DNA from: an uncultured Acidimicrobiales bacterium
GTDB taxonomy: Bacteria > Actinomycetota > Acidimicrobiia > Acidimicrobiales > CATQHL01
NCBI GenBank assembly: GCA_958295925.1
Contig: CATQHL010000001.1
Span: 1,871,753 to 1,935,752 of the forward strand
Direction of reading: 5' to 3'
DNA: 64,000 nt
Both the position numbers and the translations under genes were made by a program. Each line of letters begins with the position of its first letter. Within the stretch, counting starts at the first letter, position 1. Positions 17,788 through 27,441 of this stretch are shown here, one piece after another. The notes under the pieces are model-generated. The model had not been told where the DNA came from. It did not search any database and was given only the letters and a program-made list of their open reading frames with translations.

Positions 17788-18954
17788 CTACTGCGCACCC
17801 TTGCTTCGTCGCCCCCTGCTCCTCGTCTTGCCTTTCGGCACCCGCTGATGAGGAAGCATTCCCAACGACGTCCGCACCGAACGGATAACCCGCTGCCCGA
17901 TAGCGGTGATCTGCGGTGCGTACCTCACGGCGAACCCCAGCAGGATGAGTGCCTGTATGACGTCGCTGAGCGTGGCGGGGATGCCCTCGGTGGACTGCAT
18001 GTGGAGGCCGCCCGCCTGAAGAGCGCCCACCAGCAGGGAGGCGGCAACTATTCCGAGGGGCTGAGCCCCGCCCAGCATCGCAGCCACAAGGCCGAAGAAG
18101 CCGATCTCCTCTGCGATGTTTTCATAGAGGCGCCCCAGCAGCCCAGCGACTTGCATCCAGCCCGCCAGCCCGGCAGTGGCCCCCGATATGAGCAGGGAGT
18201 TGAGCAGAACCCTTCTTCCAGGTATGCCCAGGCTGTGCGCCAATTGAGGATTTTCCCCGTAGAGGTCGTAGCGGTAGCCGGCCACAGACCGCGTCCAGAT
18301 GAAGAACAGCGCAATCACGACGGCCACGGCCACCACCCCGGCGTGCAGGCGAGTGCCGCCGAGGAGATCGCCCAGGGCGGCATTTTCCGGGATGGTCTTC
18401 GACTTGGGGGTGATGGCGCGGGGTTCTTTGAGCGGGTTGTTCAGCAGGTAGGCCAGCAGCAGGAAGGCGAACTCGTTGAAGAGCAGCGTGGAGAGGATTT
18501 CGTTGACGTTCATGTAGGCGCGCAGCAGGGCGGGGATTAGCACCCAGACAGCCCCGAAGACCATCCCGCCGATCGCCGCTGCGGGTATGGCTACGAACGA
18601 CGGCGCCCCGGCAAAGAGAAAGCCGGTCACTAGTGCGCCGATCGATCCTGCGACGAGTTGCCCCTGCGCCCCGATGGTGATGGCGCCCGCCCGCAGAGCC
18701 ACCGCAGCGCCTGCGCCCACGACGGCCAGCGGAGCTGCCCTAGCGAGGGTTTCCCCTAGGGCGAAGCTGCTGCCGAAACTGCCCGTGATAATTGCGCCAT
18801 AGGCGGTCAGCGGGTTGATCCCCGAAGCAACCAGGATGATCGCCCCCAGCCCAAGCGCTGCAAGCACTGCAAGCAGGCTGGTGGTGAGGCTGATCGTCCT
18901 GCGTTCGAAGGGGGATTCCGGGGCAGATACCGAGGCGGCGGCGTCCTGGCTCAA
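17788..18954 (-). CDS. BMP-type nucleoside ABC transporter permease (first subunit)
   Basis: A 388-residue permease with about ten hydrophobic segments; the GAQGQLVAGSIGA region corresponds to the NIGxEGQ motif. The start is TTG 18954, which overlaps the TGA stop of the ATPase gene (TTGA), so translation is coupled. The C-terminus is rich in Arg and Lys. It pairs with the next permease as the membrane channel of the transporter. Confidence 0.92.
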   Translation of the reverse strand: MSQDAAASVSAPESPFERRTISLTTSLLAVLAALGLGAIILVASGINPLTAYGAIITGSFGSSFALGETLARAAPLAVVGAGAAVALRAGAITIGAQGQLVAGSIGALVTGFLFAGAPSFVAIPAAAIGGMVFGAVWVLIPALLRAYMNVNEILSTLLFNEFAFLLLAYLLNNPLKEPRAITPKSKTIPENAALGDLLGGTRLHAGVVAVAVVIALFFIWTRSVAGYRYDLYGENPQLAHSLGIPGRRVLLNSLLISGATAGLAGWMQVAGLLGRLYENIAEEIGFFGLVAAMLGGAQPLGIVAASLLVGALQAGGLHMQSTEGIPATLSDVIQALILLGFAVRYAPQITAIGQRVIRSVRTSLGMLPHQRVPKGKTRSRGRRSKGAQ

Positions 18955-20525
18955 GAGTCCACCCCCTGGGGCGAAACGTCGTCGCCCTCTTCAATCCGCA
19001 GGCCGGCCATGGCCGCCCCCAGACGGGCGGAGGTCATCTCCTCGGTGGGGAACCGGTCGATGATCCTGCCTCCGCTCAGCACCAGCACTCGATGGGCGAG
19101 TTCGGCTATCTCGTCGAGGTCGGCTGAGATGAGCACCACGGCGCCGCCCCGCCGGGCTGTTTCCCAGCAGCGGTCGCGCATTGCCCTGCTGGCGTGAGGG
19201 TCGAGCCCCTTTGTGGGCCCCGACGCCACCAGCACCGCCGGATCGATCTCCAGCTCGCGGGCGGCCATGAGCTTTTGCTGGTTACCACCCGACAGGGAGC
19301 GGGCCGGCAGGTCTGGTTCGGGCGGATTGACCTCGAAGCGCTCCGAAAGGCTTCGGGCGTGCCTGCGAACAGGGCGCATACGGCGCACTCCCCAGCTGGC
19401 GAACACCGGATCGCCGACGCGCCGCGCTATTACGTTCTCCGCCAGCGAAAAGCTCGTCGCCAGCCCCGCCGAGCGGTCTTCGGGCAGCAGGGCAGCCCCG
19501 TTGGCAACAGCCCGGGCGGTCGAGCCCGTGACGTCGGATCCGTCGATGAGCACCGTTCCGCTGTCGGGTCGGACCTGCCCGCTCAGCACGCCGGCGAGCT
19601 CTTCCTGCCCGTTTCCCGCCACGCCCACGACCCCGGCGATCTCACCGCCGCGCACCTGCAGGGAGATGTCCTTAAGCCCCGCCCCGTGCTCAACCGACAG
19701 CTTGAGTCCCACGGCGTCTAGGCGCACCTCGCCTGCGCGGGTTCGGGGGCGCTGCACTTCCAGCAGGGAGATGTCACCGATCATCAGCTCTGCCAACTGA
19801 TGCATGTCTGCGTCTGCCACGTCCGCCCCGGCGACCACCACCCTTCCCTGTCTCAACACGGTGAGCCGGTCGGCCAGTTCTGCCAACTCCCCCAGTCGGT
19901 GTGAGATGTAGATGATGGGCGTGCCTTCGTCTCGCAGGCGCAGGCAGAGACGGACGAGCACCTCCGTCTCCAGCGGCCCAAGAGCCGAACTGGGTTCGTC
20001 GAGAACCAGGATTCGGGCGCCCCAGGCCAGGCTGATGAGGATTTCCGCCTGCTGACGCACGGCCAGAGGCAGGTCCTCCACCAATTCTTCGGCCGGCACG
20101 TTTAGGTCGAGCTCCTCCGCCAGCCGTTCCACCTCCGCCCGGGCGGAGGCACTTTTGAATCGTCTGGGCCAGGGGCGTCTGCCCGCCTGGGGGCGGGGGC
20201 GGCCGAGCTCGATGTTCTGGGCCACGCTGAGGCCGCGCACCAGCGAGAGTTGCTGGCGCACGTGGGCGACTCCGGCGGCCGAGCCGTCCGCCCGCCGACG
20301 GGGGGAGTAGATATCGCCGAACAGCCGCAGTTCCCCGGCGTCGGGCCGAAGGGTGCCGGCGGTAATTTTGGCGAGGGTGGTCTTTCCGGCGCCGTTTTCT
20401 CCCACCAGTGCGTGGATTTCACCCCGTCGCAGGTCAAAGTCGACCTCGTCCAGGGCTTGGGTCGCCCCGAAGCGGCGGGAGACACCCCGAACCTCAAATA
20501 CGGGTGCGGACGGGCCGTCGTTCAA
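18951..20525 (-). CDS. BMP-type nucleoside ABC transporter ATP-binding protein
   Basis: A 524-residue ATPase with two fused nucleotide-binding domains (RbsA/NupO type). The first has Walker A GENGAGKTTL and Walker B ILVLDEPSSALG but a degenerate signature (LPLAVRQQAEI). The second has a modified Walker A (GVAGNGQEEL), signature LSGGNQQKL and Walker B VLVASGPTKGLD, the usual asymmetric pattern. The best start is TTG 20525, overlapping the TGA of the 8-oxoguanine-deaminase-like gene (TTGA); the frame runs on upstream to an ATG at 20594 inside that gene. Confidence 0.92.
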   Translation of the reverse strand: MNDGPSAPVFEVRGVSRRFGATQALDEVDFDLRRGEIHALVGENGAGKTTLAKITAGTLRPDAGELRLFGDIYSPRRRADGSAAGVAHVRQQLSLVRGLSVAQNIELGRPRPQAGRRPWPRRFKSASARAEVERLAEELDLNVPAEELVEDLPLAVRQQAEILISLAWGARILVLDEPSSALGPLETEVLVRLCLRLRDEGTPIIYISHRLGELAELADRLTVLRQGRVVVAGADVADADMHQLAELMIGDISLLEVQRPRTRAGEVRLDAVGLKLSVEHGAGLKDISLQVRGGEIAGVVGVAGNGQEELAGVLSGQVRPDSGTVLIDGSDVTGSTARAVANGAALLPEDRSAGLATSFSLAENVIARRVGDPVFASWGVRRMRPVRRHARSLSERFEVNPPEPDLPARSLSGGNQQKLMAARELEIDPAVLVASGPTKGLDPHASRAMRDRCWETARRGGAVVLISADLDEIAELAHRVLVLSGGRIIDRFPTEEMTSARLGAAMAGLRIEEGDDVSPQGVDS

Positions 20526-21913
20526 GCCGTTTTTCCAATCGGAAGGGCGGCGCGGGCCTCGGCGGCCACCAGGGATTCGTCCAGCCGGGTGCATCTCCCG
20601 CCGCTCACCAGCACCTCACCGGCGACGATCACCATCTCCGCCCGGTCGGAGAGGCCGCTGAGCACCAGCCCGATCACAGGGTCATGCACCCCGACCCGAT
20701 CCACCGACTCGATGTCCCAGGCGGCAAGGTCGGCGGCGGCGCCGACGGCGACAACCCCCAGCGCAGAGCGTCCCAGGCACGTAGCCGAGCCTCGCGTGGA
20801 CATTGCCAGCAGCTCCCTGGCCGTCAGCCACCGCTCCGGCCCGCCCGGGCGCAGACGATGCGCCAAGGCGGCCAGCCGCAGGTCGCCTAGCTGGTTGCAT
20901 CCGTCGTTGGAGGCCGACCCGGTGGTGCCGAAGCCAACCTTGCAGCCGCCCTCCAGCCACTCCCGGACAGGCGCCAGCCCGAAGCCCATCCGCAGGTCGG
21001 GGGCGGTGAGGTGCACTATCCCCACTCCGGCGTCTGCGTACTGGGGTATTTCCGTAATCGGGGCGTCCACCATGTGCGCCAGCCACTCCCGGCCTGACCC
21101 CCAGCCATGCTCGACGATGAACTCCCAGGGAGTCTTCCCGTAGCGTTCCCTGCAGAACCACGTGTCCACCTCTTCGTAGAGGTGGGTGTGCAGCCCCACG
21201 CCTGGGTTCTCAGCGGCTATCTCTGCGCAAGCGGCGAAGAGCTCGGGACGGTCAACGTGCGGGCCGCAAGGCGCCAGGTCGATGCGGATGCGGGCAAGCG
21301 GGTCTGGGTCGTGGTGGTCTCCGATCAGTTCCAGACTGTGGCGCAGCACCTCGTCGATGCTTTGGCAGGCAGCGTCGGGGGCGGTGCCGCCGGCGCTTTG
21401 CGGGAACGTCATAGTCCCCCTGCCTGCGTGAAGCCGCACACCCACGTCCTGAGCGGCGGCAATCGTGGCTTCGATGTAGGGCTCGGTCACCCCTCCAGGG
21501 AAGAAGTAGTGCTGATCGGCCAGGGTCGTCACCCCGCCCAGCAGCGACTCGGTCATACCCGCCTTGGCAAGGGCGCTGACCATCTCGGGGGTGAACCGCC
21601 CGTCTTCCCACCAGCGCATGCACGTCCTTCCCAGTCCCGCCAGCCAGGGGGCGATGGACGACCGCTCCAGCTCGGGGATGCAGCGCAGCCCGACCTGGTA
21701 GAGGTGCTGGTGGGCGTTCACCAGACCCGGCAGCACGATCAGCCCTGAGCAGTCGAGCGCAGTCTCCCCCCTGCCGAGGGGCAGATCGGCGCCGATCTCG
21801 GCGATTGCGCCGTCTGCGATGCGAACGTCAACTCCACGCAGCTCCCGTTCGTCAGCATCGAAGGTGAGCAGATGGCTAATCTTTCGCAAAAGGATGTCGG
21901 CTACGGCAAGCAT
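20522..21913 (-). CDS. 8-oxoguanine deaminase-like amidohydrolase
   Basis: A 463-residue amidohydrolase. Metal and substrate residues lie in NAHQHLYQ (HxH), GLHTHLYEE (His), AHMVDAPITEI and the FGTTGSASNDGCN segment; SASNDG is characteristic of the 8-oxoguanine/isoxanthopterin deaminase branch. In many relatives the start of that last segment is a metal-binding Asp (GVDGSASND); here the segment reads FGTTGSASND, so the Asp appears replaced by Thr, which deserves checking. First gene of the transporter operon, divergent from the molybdenum hydroxylase, so hypoxanthine- or urate-type purine breakdown is a sensible context. Confidence 0.82.
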   Translation of the reverse strand: MLAVADILLRKISHLLTFDADERELRGVDVRIADGAIAEIGADLPLGRGETALDCSGLIVLPGLVNAHQHLYQVGLRCIPELERSSIAPWLAGLGRTCMRWWEDGRFTPEMVSALAKAGMTESLLGGVTTLADQHYFFPGGVTEPYIEATIAAAQDVGVRLHAGRGTMTFPQSAGGTAPDAACQSIDEVLRHSLELIGDHHDPDPLARIRIDLAPCGPHVDRPELFAACAEIAAENPGVGLHTHLYEEVDTWFCRERYGKTPWEFIVEHGWGSGREWLAHMVDAPITEIPQYADAGVGIVHLTAPDLRMGFGLAPVREWLEGGCKVGFGTTGSASNDGCNQLGDLRLAALAHRLRPGGPERWLTARELLAMSTRGSATCLGRSALGVVAVGAAADLAAWDIESVDRVGVHDPVIGLVLSGLSDRAEMVIVAGEVLVSGGRCTRLDESLVAAEARAALPIGKTA

Positions 21914-21979
21914 TTTGCCATATTGGAGCAGGCGAGTCGCTCATTCGCGCTGAAGCGGCGACACAGAAAGGAGTTGGAC

Positions 21980-24301
21980 ATGCAGACTCGAATTGTTGGG
22001 AGACGCATAAAGCGGGTAAACGACGTCCCCATCCTGCGAGGATCTTCCCAATACATGAACGACATGGCGGCGGGTTTCGACGCCGACCTTATGCATGCCT
22101 TCATCCTGCGCAGCCCGGTGGCGCACGGGGTGATAGAGGCGGTTGAAGCCGACGATCTGCCTTCGGGGGTGCGCCTGGTGAGCCCCGATGATCTGCGTGG
22201 GCGGGCGGTCAAGGACTTTCCCGTGATGTGGTATTTGATGGATCAGAAACAGTTCTCCACGCCGCTTCTCGACAACCGTGTGCGCTACGCAGGCCAGCCC
22301 TTGGGCGTTATTGTCGCCCCCACGGCTGAAGAGGCCGCCGACGCCGCAGAGATGGTGAGCATCTCCATACGCGAGTTGCCTGCTGTGACCGGCCTGCGCG
22401 AGGCCGCTGCTGCTGAGGCGCCCAGGCTCTGGGACAACCTCGACGACAACGTGCTTGCGTCATGCCCGGTGGGTGACGCCCCTGAGCACACGGATGCGGT
22501 CTTCGCCGACGCCGACCACTGCCTCTCCACCACCTTGGAGATCGGGCGCCTCAGCGGCGCGCCGATGGAGGACAGGGGCCTGATCGTGTGTCCTGAGGCG
22601 TCTGGAAAGCTCCTGGTCTACTCGTCTTCGCAGTCGCCGCACGCCGTGCGGGACAGCATCTGCGAGGTGCTCGGCATTCCCCAGCACCGTGTGCGGGTGA
22701 TCGCCCCCGACGTGGGTGGTGGCTTCGGCGTGAAGGACCACTTCTACGAGGACGAGATGATGGTGGTAATCGCCTCGCTTCTGCTTGACGCACCGGTCGC
22801 CTGGGTGCAGACACGCTCCGACTCAATGACGTGCACCTCTCACGCCCGCGACGAGATTCACGACATAGAGGTGGCCTTCGACGACGACGGCACGCTGCGC
22901 GGCCTGAGGGTGAACTCGCTTCGCAACGCCGGGGCGCAGTGCTGCGTTTTCGGCGGTGGGCCACTCTTCGTAGCACTGGGCATGTCCCCCGGTCCCTACA
23001 AGTGGGAGGCCGTGTCGGGCCTCGGGAGAGTCATGGCCACCAACACGATGATGACAGGCGCCTACCGGGGCTTCGGCCAGCCCCAGGCAGTGATGATCTG
23101 CGAAAGGGCGGTGGAACTGGTAGCGAAGACGCTGAACCGCCACCCCGCCGACATACGCGCCCAGAACATGATCGGCGCGTCCGAGCAGCCCTACACCACG
23201 CGAACTCACGTGATGTATGACAACGGCGACTACGCCGAGACACTGGGCCTGGCCCGTGAGCGGATTGAGTCGGCCACCTCGCAGCCTCCCGACGACGGGA
23301 GGCTGCGAGGCGTCGGATACGCCTCTTATGTGCAGCTCGCCGGGGTGGGGCCGAGTTTCCTGAACGAGTTGCTGGGCTTACGTATCGGCGGATACGAGAG
23401 CGCTGCGGTGAGGATGGAGAGCGACGGCTCCGTGAGGCTCTACACGGGCTCCTCCCCGCACGGTCAAGGGCATGAAACCACCTTCGCTCAACTAGCGGCG
23501 GAGGAGTTGGGAGTATCGGTTGACGACGTGGAGGTCATCCACAGCGACACCGACTTCACCCCGTATTCCGCGTTCGGCACGGCAGCCTCCCGGTCTCTGG
23601 CGGTGGGAGGCGCCGCCGCCGTGAACGCCTCACGCGAGCTCGCCGAGAAGATCAAGGCCATCGCTGCCGAGATGTTGGAGGCCAACCCCGCCGACCTCGA
23701 GCTCGCCGACGGGGAGGCGACCGTGAAGGGGACGACCTCCTCGGTGCTGATACCAGAGGTGGCCGCCGCAGCCTGGCGGGGGTTCGGGCTGCCCGAGGGG
23801 CAGGCCCCCGGCCTGAACGCCCACAACGTCTACGACCCGCTCTCGCCCACATTCTCCTACGCCACCCACGCCTGCGCCGTGGCGATTGACCCCGACACGT
23901 GCGACGTGGAGATTGAGCATTACGTGGTGGCCCAGGACTGTGGGGTGATGGTCAATCCCACCATCGTGGAGGGGCAGGTTCATGGCGCTGTCGCCCAGGG
24001 CATCGGAGCGGCGATCCTGGAGGAGGTGGTCTACGACCCCTCCGGCCAGCCGCTCTCGGCCAACCTGCTCGACTACCTCACGCCCACCTCAGACACGCTG
24101 CCCCCGTTTCAGGTTGTGCACACGGTTAACCCCTCGCCGTTCACGCCCGGGGGCATGAAGGGAATGGGGGAGGGCGGCACAAGCGGCTCATACCCGTGTG
24201 TAGTGAACGCGGTGATGGTCGCCCTGGGGGATCGGGCAGGCATGGACAGTCTGAGAACGCCGCTTTCGCCCCGCCGGGTCTATGAGGCCTTGTGGGGGTG
24301 A
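21980..24301 (+). CDS. Xanthine dehydrogenase family molybdopterin-binding subunit
   Basis: A 773-residue large subunit of the xanthine/CO dehydrogenase family, from ATG 21980 after AAAGGAGTTGGAC. Seen are the N-terminal hammerhead domain (IVGRRIKRVNDVPILRG), APDVGGGFGVKDHF, the GAYRGFGQPQAV molybdopterin loop, HGQGHETTFAQ and the catalytic Glu in GMGEGGTSGS. The usual partner genes for the 2Fe-2S and FAD subunits are not in the window. It is divergent from the 8-oxoguanine-deaminase-like gene, so hydroxylation of a purine or other heterocycle is likely; partners may be encoded elsewhere. Confidence 0.93.
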   Translation: MQTRIVGRRIKRVNDVPILRGSSQYMNDMAAGFDADLMHAFILRSPVAHGVIEAVEADDLPSGVRLVSPDDLRGRAVKDFPVMWYLMDQKQFSTPLLDNRVRYAGQPLGVIVAPTAEEAADAAEMVSISIRELPAVTGLREAAAAEAPRLWDNLDDNVLASCPVGDAPEHTDAVFADADHCLSTTLEIGRLSGAPMEDRGLIVCPEASGKLLVYSSSQSPHAVRDSICEVLGIPQHRVRVIAPDVGGGFGVKDHFYEDEMMVVIASLLLDAPVAWVQTRSDSMTCTSHARDEIHDIEVAFDDDGTLRGLRVNSLRNAGAQCCVFGGGPLFVALGMSPGPYKWEAVSGLGRVMATNTMMTGAYRGFGQPQAVMICERAVELVAKTLNRHPADIRAQNMIGASEQPYTTRTHVMYDNGDYAETLGLARERIESATSQPPDDGRLRGVGYASYVQLAGVGPSFLNELLGLRIGGYESAAVRMESDGSVRLYTGSSPHGQGHETTFAQLAAEELGVSVDDVEVIHSDTDFTPYSAFGTAASRSLAVGGAAAVNASRELAEKIKAIAAEMLEANPADLELADGEATVKGTTSSVLIPEVAAAAWRGFGLPEGQAPGLNAHNVYDPLSPTFSYATHACAVAIDPDTCDVEIEHYVVAQDCGVMVNPTIVEGQVHGAVAQGIGAAILEEVVYDPSGQPLSANLLDYLTPTSDTLPPFQVVHTVNPSPFTPGGMKGMGEGGTSGSYPCVVNAVMVALGDRAGMDSLRTPLSPRRVYEALWG

Positions 24302-24388
24302 CTGCCTGCACATACCGGCAACATTCGGCCGTCCCGTCTTGAGGGCCCGGCGAACATCGGAGCCCGCTGAGCGGGAGGCGTCCCGCAG

Positions 24389-25801
24389 ATGCCGCGCGCA
24401 GGTCCCTCGCCTTCGATAACACAGCGGCTGGCTTGCTTCCTGGCTGAGGCCACCGTTCCCCCGGGCGCCCAGCGGCAGGCTAGGCGGTTGTTGCTGAGCG
24501 GGCTGGCGGCCTCAGCGGCAGGCTGCGATCACCCCGACGTGGGAAGGCTGCGGGCCTGGGCCGGCTGCGAGGCGTCCGACGGGCCGGCGAGCGTGCTCTG
24601 GCACGGGGATCGGCCTGCCGGCGATCGCGCCGCGCTCGTGAACGGGACGATGATGGAAGTGCTGGACTTCGGGGAGACGCACATCGACGCCTTCGTGCAC
24701 CCCACAGCGCCGGTTTGGCCGGCCATCCAAGCCGCAGCCGAGTCCGTGGGGGCTTCCCTGGCCCAGGCGCTCGCCGCCGCCGCCCTGGGCATAGAGGTGG
24801 AGCTGGCCATAGCCACGATGCTGATGCCCGATCATTACGACCGCGGCTTCAACCCCGCCGTCGCCGCCGGAGCCGTCGGGGCGGCTGCAGGGTGCTCTGT
24901 CGTTTTGCGCCTCGACTCCCCCCAGACCGCCGATGCCCTGGCCCTGGCGGCGATGAGCGGCGGGGGGATGCTTGAGGCGCTTGGCACCCCTGCGCATTCA
25001 TTCAAGGTGGGGGATGCCGCCAGGTCAGGTCTGGTGGCCGCGCAGCTGGCGATGAGGGGGTTTGTCGCCCCGGCGAGAGCCGTCGAGGGCACTCACGGAA
25101 TGCTGGCGGCCATGGCCCGCCTAGACGCACCCAGGGCGTCCGGCGTTCTCGACTTGATGCAGGAACGCTGGCGCATCACGGGAAACGTCGCATTCAAGCG
25201 CTACCCCGCCGAGACCATCAGCCAGGCCCCCCTCGATTGCGTTCTGGCGCTCTGGCGACGGACACCCCGGGAGAGGCGTCCGCATCTGCGGGCCATGACT
25301 TTTCGGGTGGCGCCGCTGGTTGAGTCCGTATGCAGGGAGCGCCGAAGGCGCTTCGCCGTTCCCCAGGACGATCAGCAGGCGCGTTTTGACGGCAGCTTCT
25401 GCGCGGCGGCAGCCTGGATCAAAGGGCGCTTCACGAATGAGGATCTGGGCGCGCCGGTGCGAGGCCGGGCGGACGTTCTCGCCCTCCGCGAGTCTGTCCG
25501 CTTCGAGGCTGACGAGAGCCTCGGGCTCGACGGCGCTCATCTGACCGCCACGTTTGTCGATGGCGGCAGGGAGGAGGTCTCCGTCCCCGCATTCAGGGGC
25601 TCGAGCGCCAACCCGATGAGCGACGAGGAGATCACCGGGAAGTTCCTGGAGTGTGCAGTCCCCGTGGTCGGCCCGCAGCAGGCCGAGGCCGTCGCCGAGG
25701 CGGTCTGGGGCGTCGGCGCCGAACTCCCGATGGGTGAGTTCAGCGAGATGCTCTCTCGCCGGCCTGGCGTTTCGCCTCGCCGTCCCAGGTCGACGGGGTG
25801 A
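24389..25801 (+). CDS. MmgE/PrpD family protein
   Basis: A 470-residue protein of the 2-methylcitrate dehydratase (MmgE/PrpD) fold. Typical segments are VLDFGETHIDAFVHPTA, ALGTPAHSFKVGDAAR, the VEGTHGMLAAM turn and KRYPAETISQAPLD. The family includes methylcitrate and aconitate dehydratases and isomerases acting on hydroxy-diacids or heterocycle ring-opening products. Same strand as the molybdenum hydroxylase, 87 bp downstream. Its last 62 bp overlap the end of the convergent acyl-CoA ligase gene. Confidence 0.88.
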   Translation: MPRAGPSPSITQRLACFLAEATVPPGAQRQARRLLLSGLAASAAGCDHPDVGRLRAWAGCEASDGPASVLWHGDRPAGDRAALVNGTMMEVLDFGETHIDAFVHPTAPVWPAIQAAAESVGASLAQALAAAALGIEVELAIATMLMPDHYDRGFNPAVAAGAVGAAAGCSVVLRLDSPQTADALALAAMSGGGMLEALGTPAHSFKVGDAARSGLVAAQLAMRGFVAPARAVEGTHGMLAAMARLDAPRASGVLDLMQERWRITGNVAFKRYPAETISQAPLDCVLALWRRTPRERRPHLRAMTFRVAPLVESVCRERRRRFAVPQDDQQARFDGSFCAAAAWIKGRFTNEDLGAPVRGRADVLALRESVRFEADESLGLDGAHLTATFVDGGREEVSVPAFRGSSANPMSDEEITGKFLECAVPVVGPQQAEAVAEAVWGVGAELPMGEFSEMLSRRPGVSPRRPRSTG

Positions 25802-27344
25802 CGCCTTCCGCCCTGAGCTCGACCTTCCTCACTTTTCCGGTGGGTGTCTTGGGAAGGCTCCCGGCCAGCCTCACGAAGCGGGGAACCATGAACTTCGGCA
25901 TTCGATCGGCCAGGAACTCAATCAGGGAATCCGGCTCTACCACCCGCCCCTCACGGGGAACGACCACGATCATCACCTCGTCCTCCCCCCACTCCGATGC
26001 CACGGCGACAGCGGCCGACTCGAGCACGCCGGGATGCTCGTTCACCTCGGCCTCCACCTCCATCGATGAGATGTTCTCGCCCCGGCGGCGGATGGTGTCC
26101 TTGACGCGGTCTACGAAGTAGTAGTTGCCCTCGGTGTCGTAGCGGAAGGCGTCCCCGGTGTGCAGCCACAGGTTCCTCCAAGCCTCCAGAGTGGCCTCCG
26201 GCCTGTTGAAATAGCCTGCCATCAGGCTCCAGGGCTCACGGGACCTCACGATGAGCTCGCCGACGCTCCCAGGGGGAAGAGCCTCGTCGTTCTCGTTGAC
26301 CACCCGAACCTCGTAGCCAGGGCGAACTTTCCCGCAGCTCTCAAGATTGGGCAAGTACCAACCCTCGGAGTGGATGGGGACGCTGATCTCGGTCATGTTG
26401 AATGCGGTTGAGACCCTCACCCCGAACCGCCGCCTGAAGTCCTCCAGTTCCCTGACGAGCGGCACCATCACCACGGTGTGGAGGGGCGTGGCTGCGTCGT
26501 CAGGTCTTTGCGGCCGGCGGTAGATGAAGTTCGCCATGGCCCCCAGCAGCAGCGTCGTGGTACAGCCGTGGCGCTTGATGTCCGTCCAGAAGCGGTCGGT
26601 GTTGAACGAGGGGCGCATCACAACCCGTCCGCCCACCAACAGGAAAGTCTGGATCGGCCCCTTTCCGCTTATGTGAAAGAGCGGAAAGGGCATGTAGTAG
26701 GCGTCGTCCGGCCCGAAGTCGCCCACGAAGATGCTTGCCGAGGCCGTGGCCAGCAGTTGGGCGAACGGCACGAGCACTCCCTTCGACGCCCCGGTGGTGC
26801 CGGAGGTGTACATGACCGTTGAAATATCGGAAGGCTCTGGCCCGCGCAGGTCGAGGGCAGGGCGGGCTCCGTCGAGGAAATCCTCGAGCCCTGTCACATC
26901 GAACGGCAGGCGCGCCGCAAACTCGCCCTCGCAGCTGTCCCCACCAACCACCACCACCCTCTCCAGGAAGCAGAGATGATCGGCGATCGCCTCCAGCCGG
27001 TACAGAGCATCGGGCGTGGTCACCAGCATCCTCGATCCGGAGTCGCCGAGGATGTGGGCCAGCATCCGCCCGACATACGCGGTGTTCACGGGCACCTCCA
27101 GGGCGCCCAGCCAGCAGAGCCCCAGCCAGGCGCACACGGCTTCGATGCTGCTCGGCAGCATCACGGCCACCCGGTCTGCCGCCCCCACGCCCGCCCGGCG
27201 GTAGGCGTCCGCCCAGCGAAGCGCCTCGGAGTGCAATTCGGCAAAGGTGGCAGAGCGTCCGTCGACCTCCACGAGGAAGACTCGGTCGGGCGTGGCTTCC
27301 GCCCGGCTTGCCAGCAGGTGCGGAAGCAGGTTCTGGCGTCCCAT
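25740..27344 (-). CDS. AMP-dependent acyl-CoA ligase
   Basis: A 534-residue ANL-family adenylating enzyme from ATG 27344 after GGGGAGGT. The phosphate-binding loop is MYTSGTTGASKGV; also seen are FNMTEISVPIH, the LHTGDAFRYD hinge motif and the C-terminal lysine in PKTPTGKVRKVEL. It resembles the crotonobetaine/carnitine-CoA ligase (CaiC) type. It activates an organic acid to its CoA thioester and is followed in function by the enoyl-CoA hydratase just upstream in the same operon. Confidence 0.9.
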   Translation of the reverse strand: MGRQNLLPHLLASRAEATPDRVFLVEVDGRSATFAELHSEALRWADAYRRAGVGAADRVAVMLPSSIEAVCAWLGLCWLGALEVPVNTAYVGRMLAHILGDSGSRMLVTTPDALYRLEAIADHLCFLERVVVVGGDSCEGEFAARLPFDVTGLEDFLDGARPALDLRGPEPSDISTVMYTSGTTGASKGVLVPFAQLLATASASIFVGDFGPDDAYYMPFPLFHISGKGPIQTFLLVGGRVVMRPSFNTDRFWTDIKRHGCTTTLLLGAMANFIYRRPQRPDDAATPLHTVVMVPLVRELEDFRRRFGVRVSTAFNMTEISVPIHSEGWYLPNLESCGKVRPGYEVRVVNENDEALPPGSVGELIVRSREPWSLMAGYFNRPEATLEAWRNLWLHTGDAFRYDTEGNYYFVDRVKDTIRRRGENISSMEVEAEVNEHPGVLESAAVAVASEWGEDEVMIVVVPREGRVVEPDSLIEFLADRMPKFMVPRFVRLAGSLPKTPTGKVRKVELRAEGVTPSTWDGEAKRQAGERASR

Positions 27345-27441
27345 TACCTCCCCGGCGCCGCCCCCAGGCAGTGAAAGGCGTCAGTTGCGCAGCCTTCGAC
27401 GAGGCGGGCGGGCATGAGCCGGCGGGCGGGCGACCGACTTG

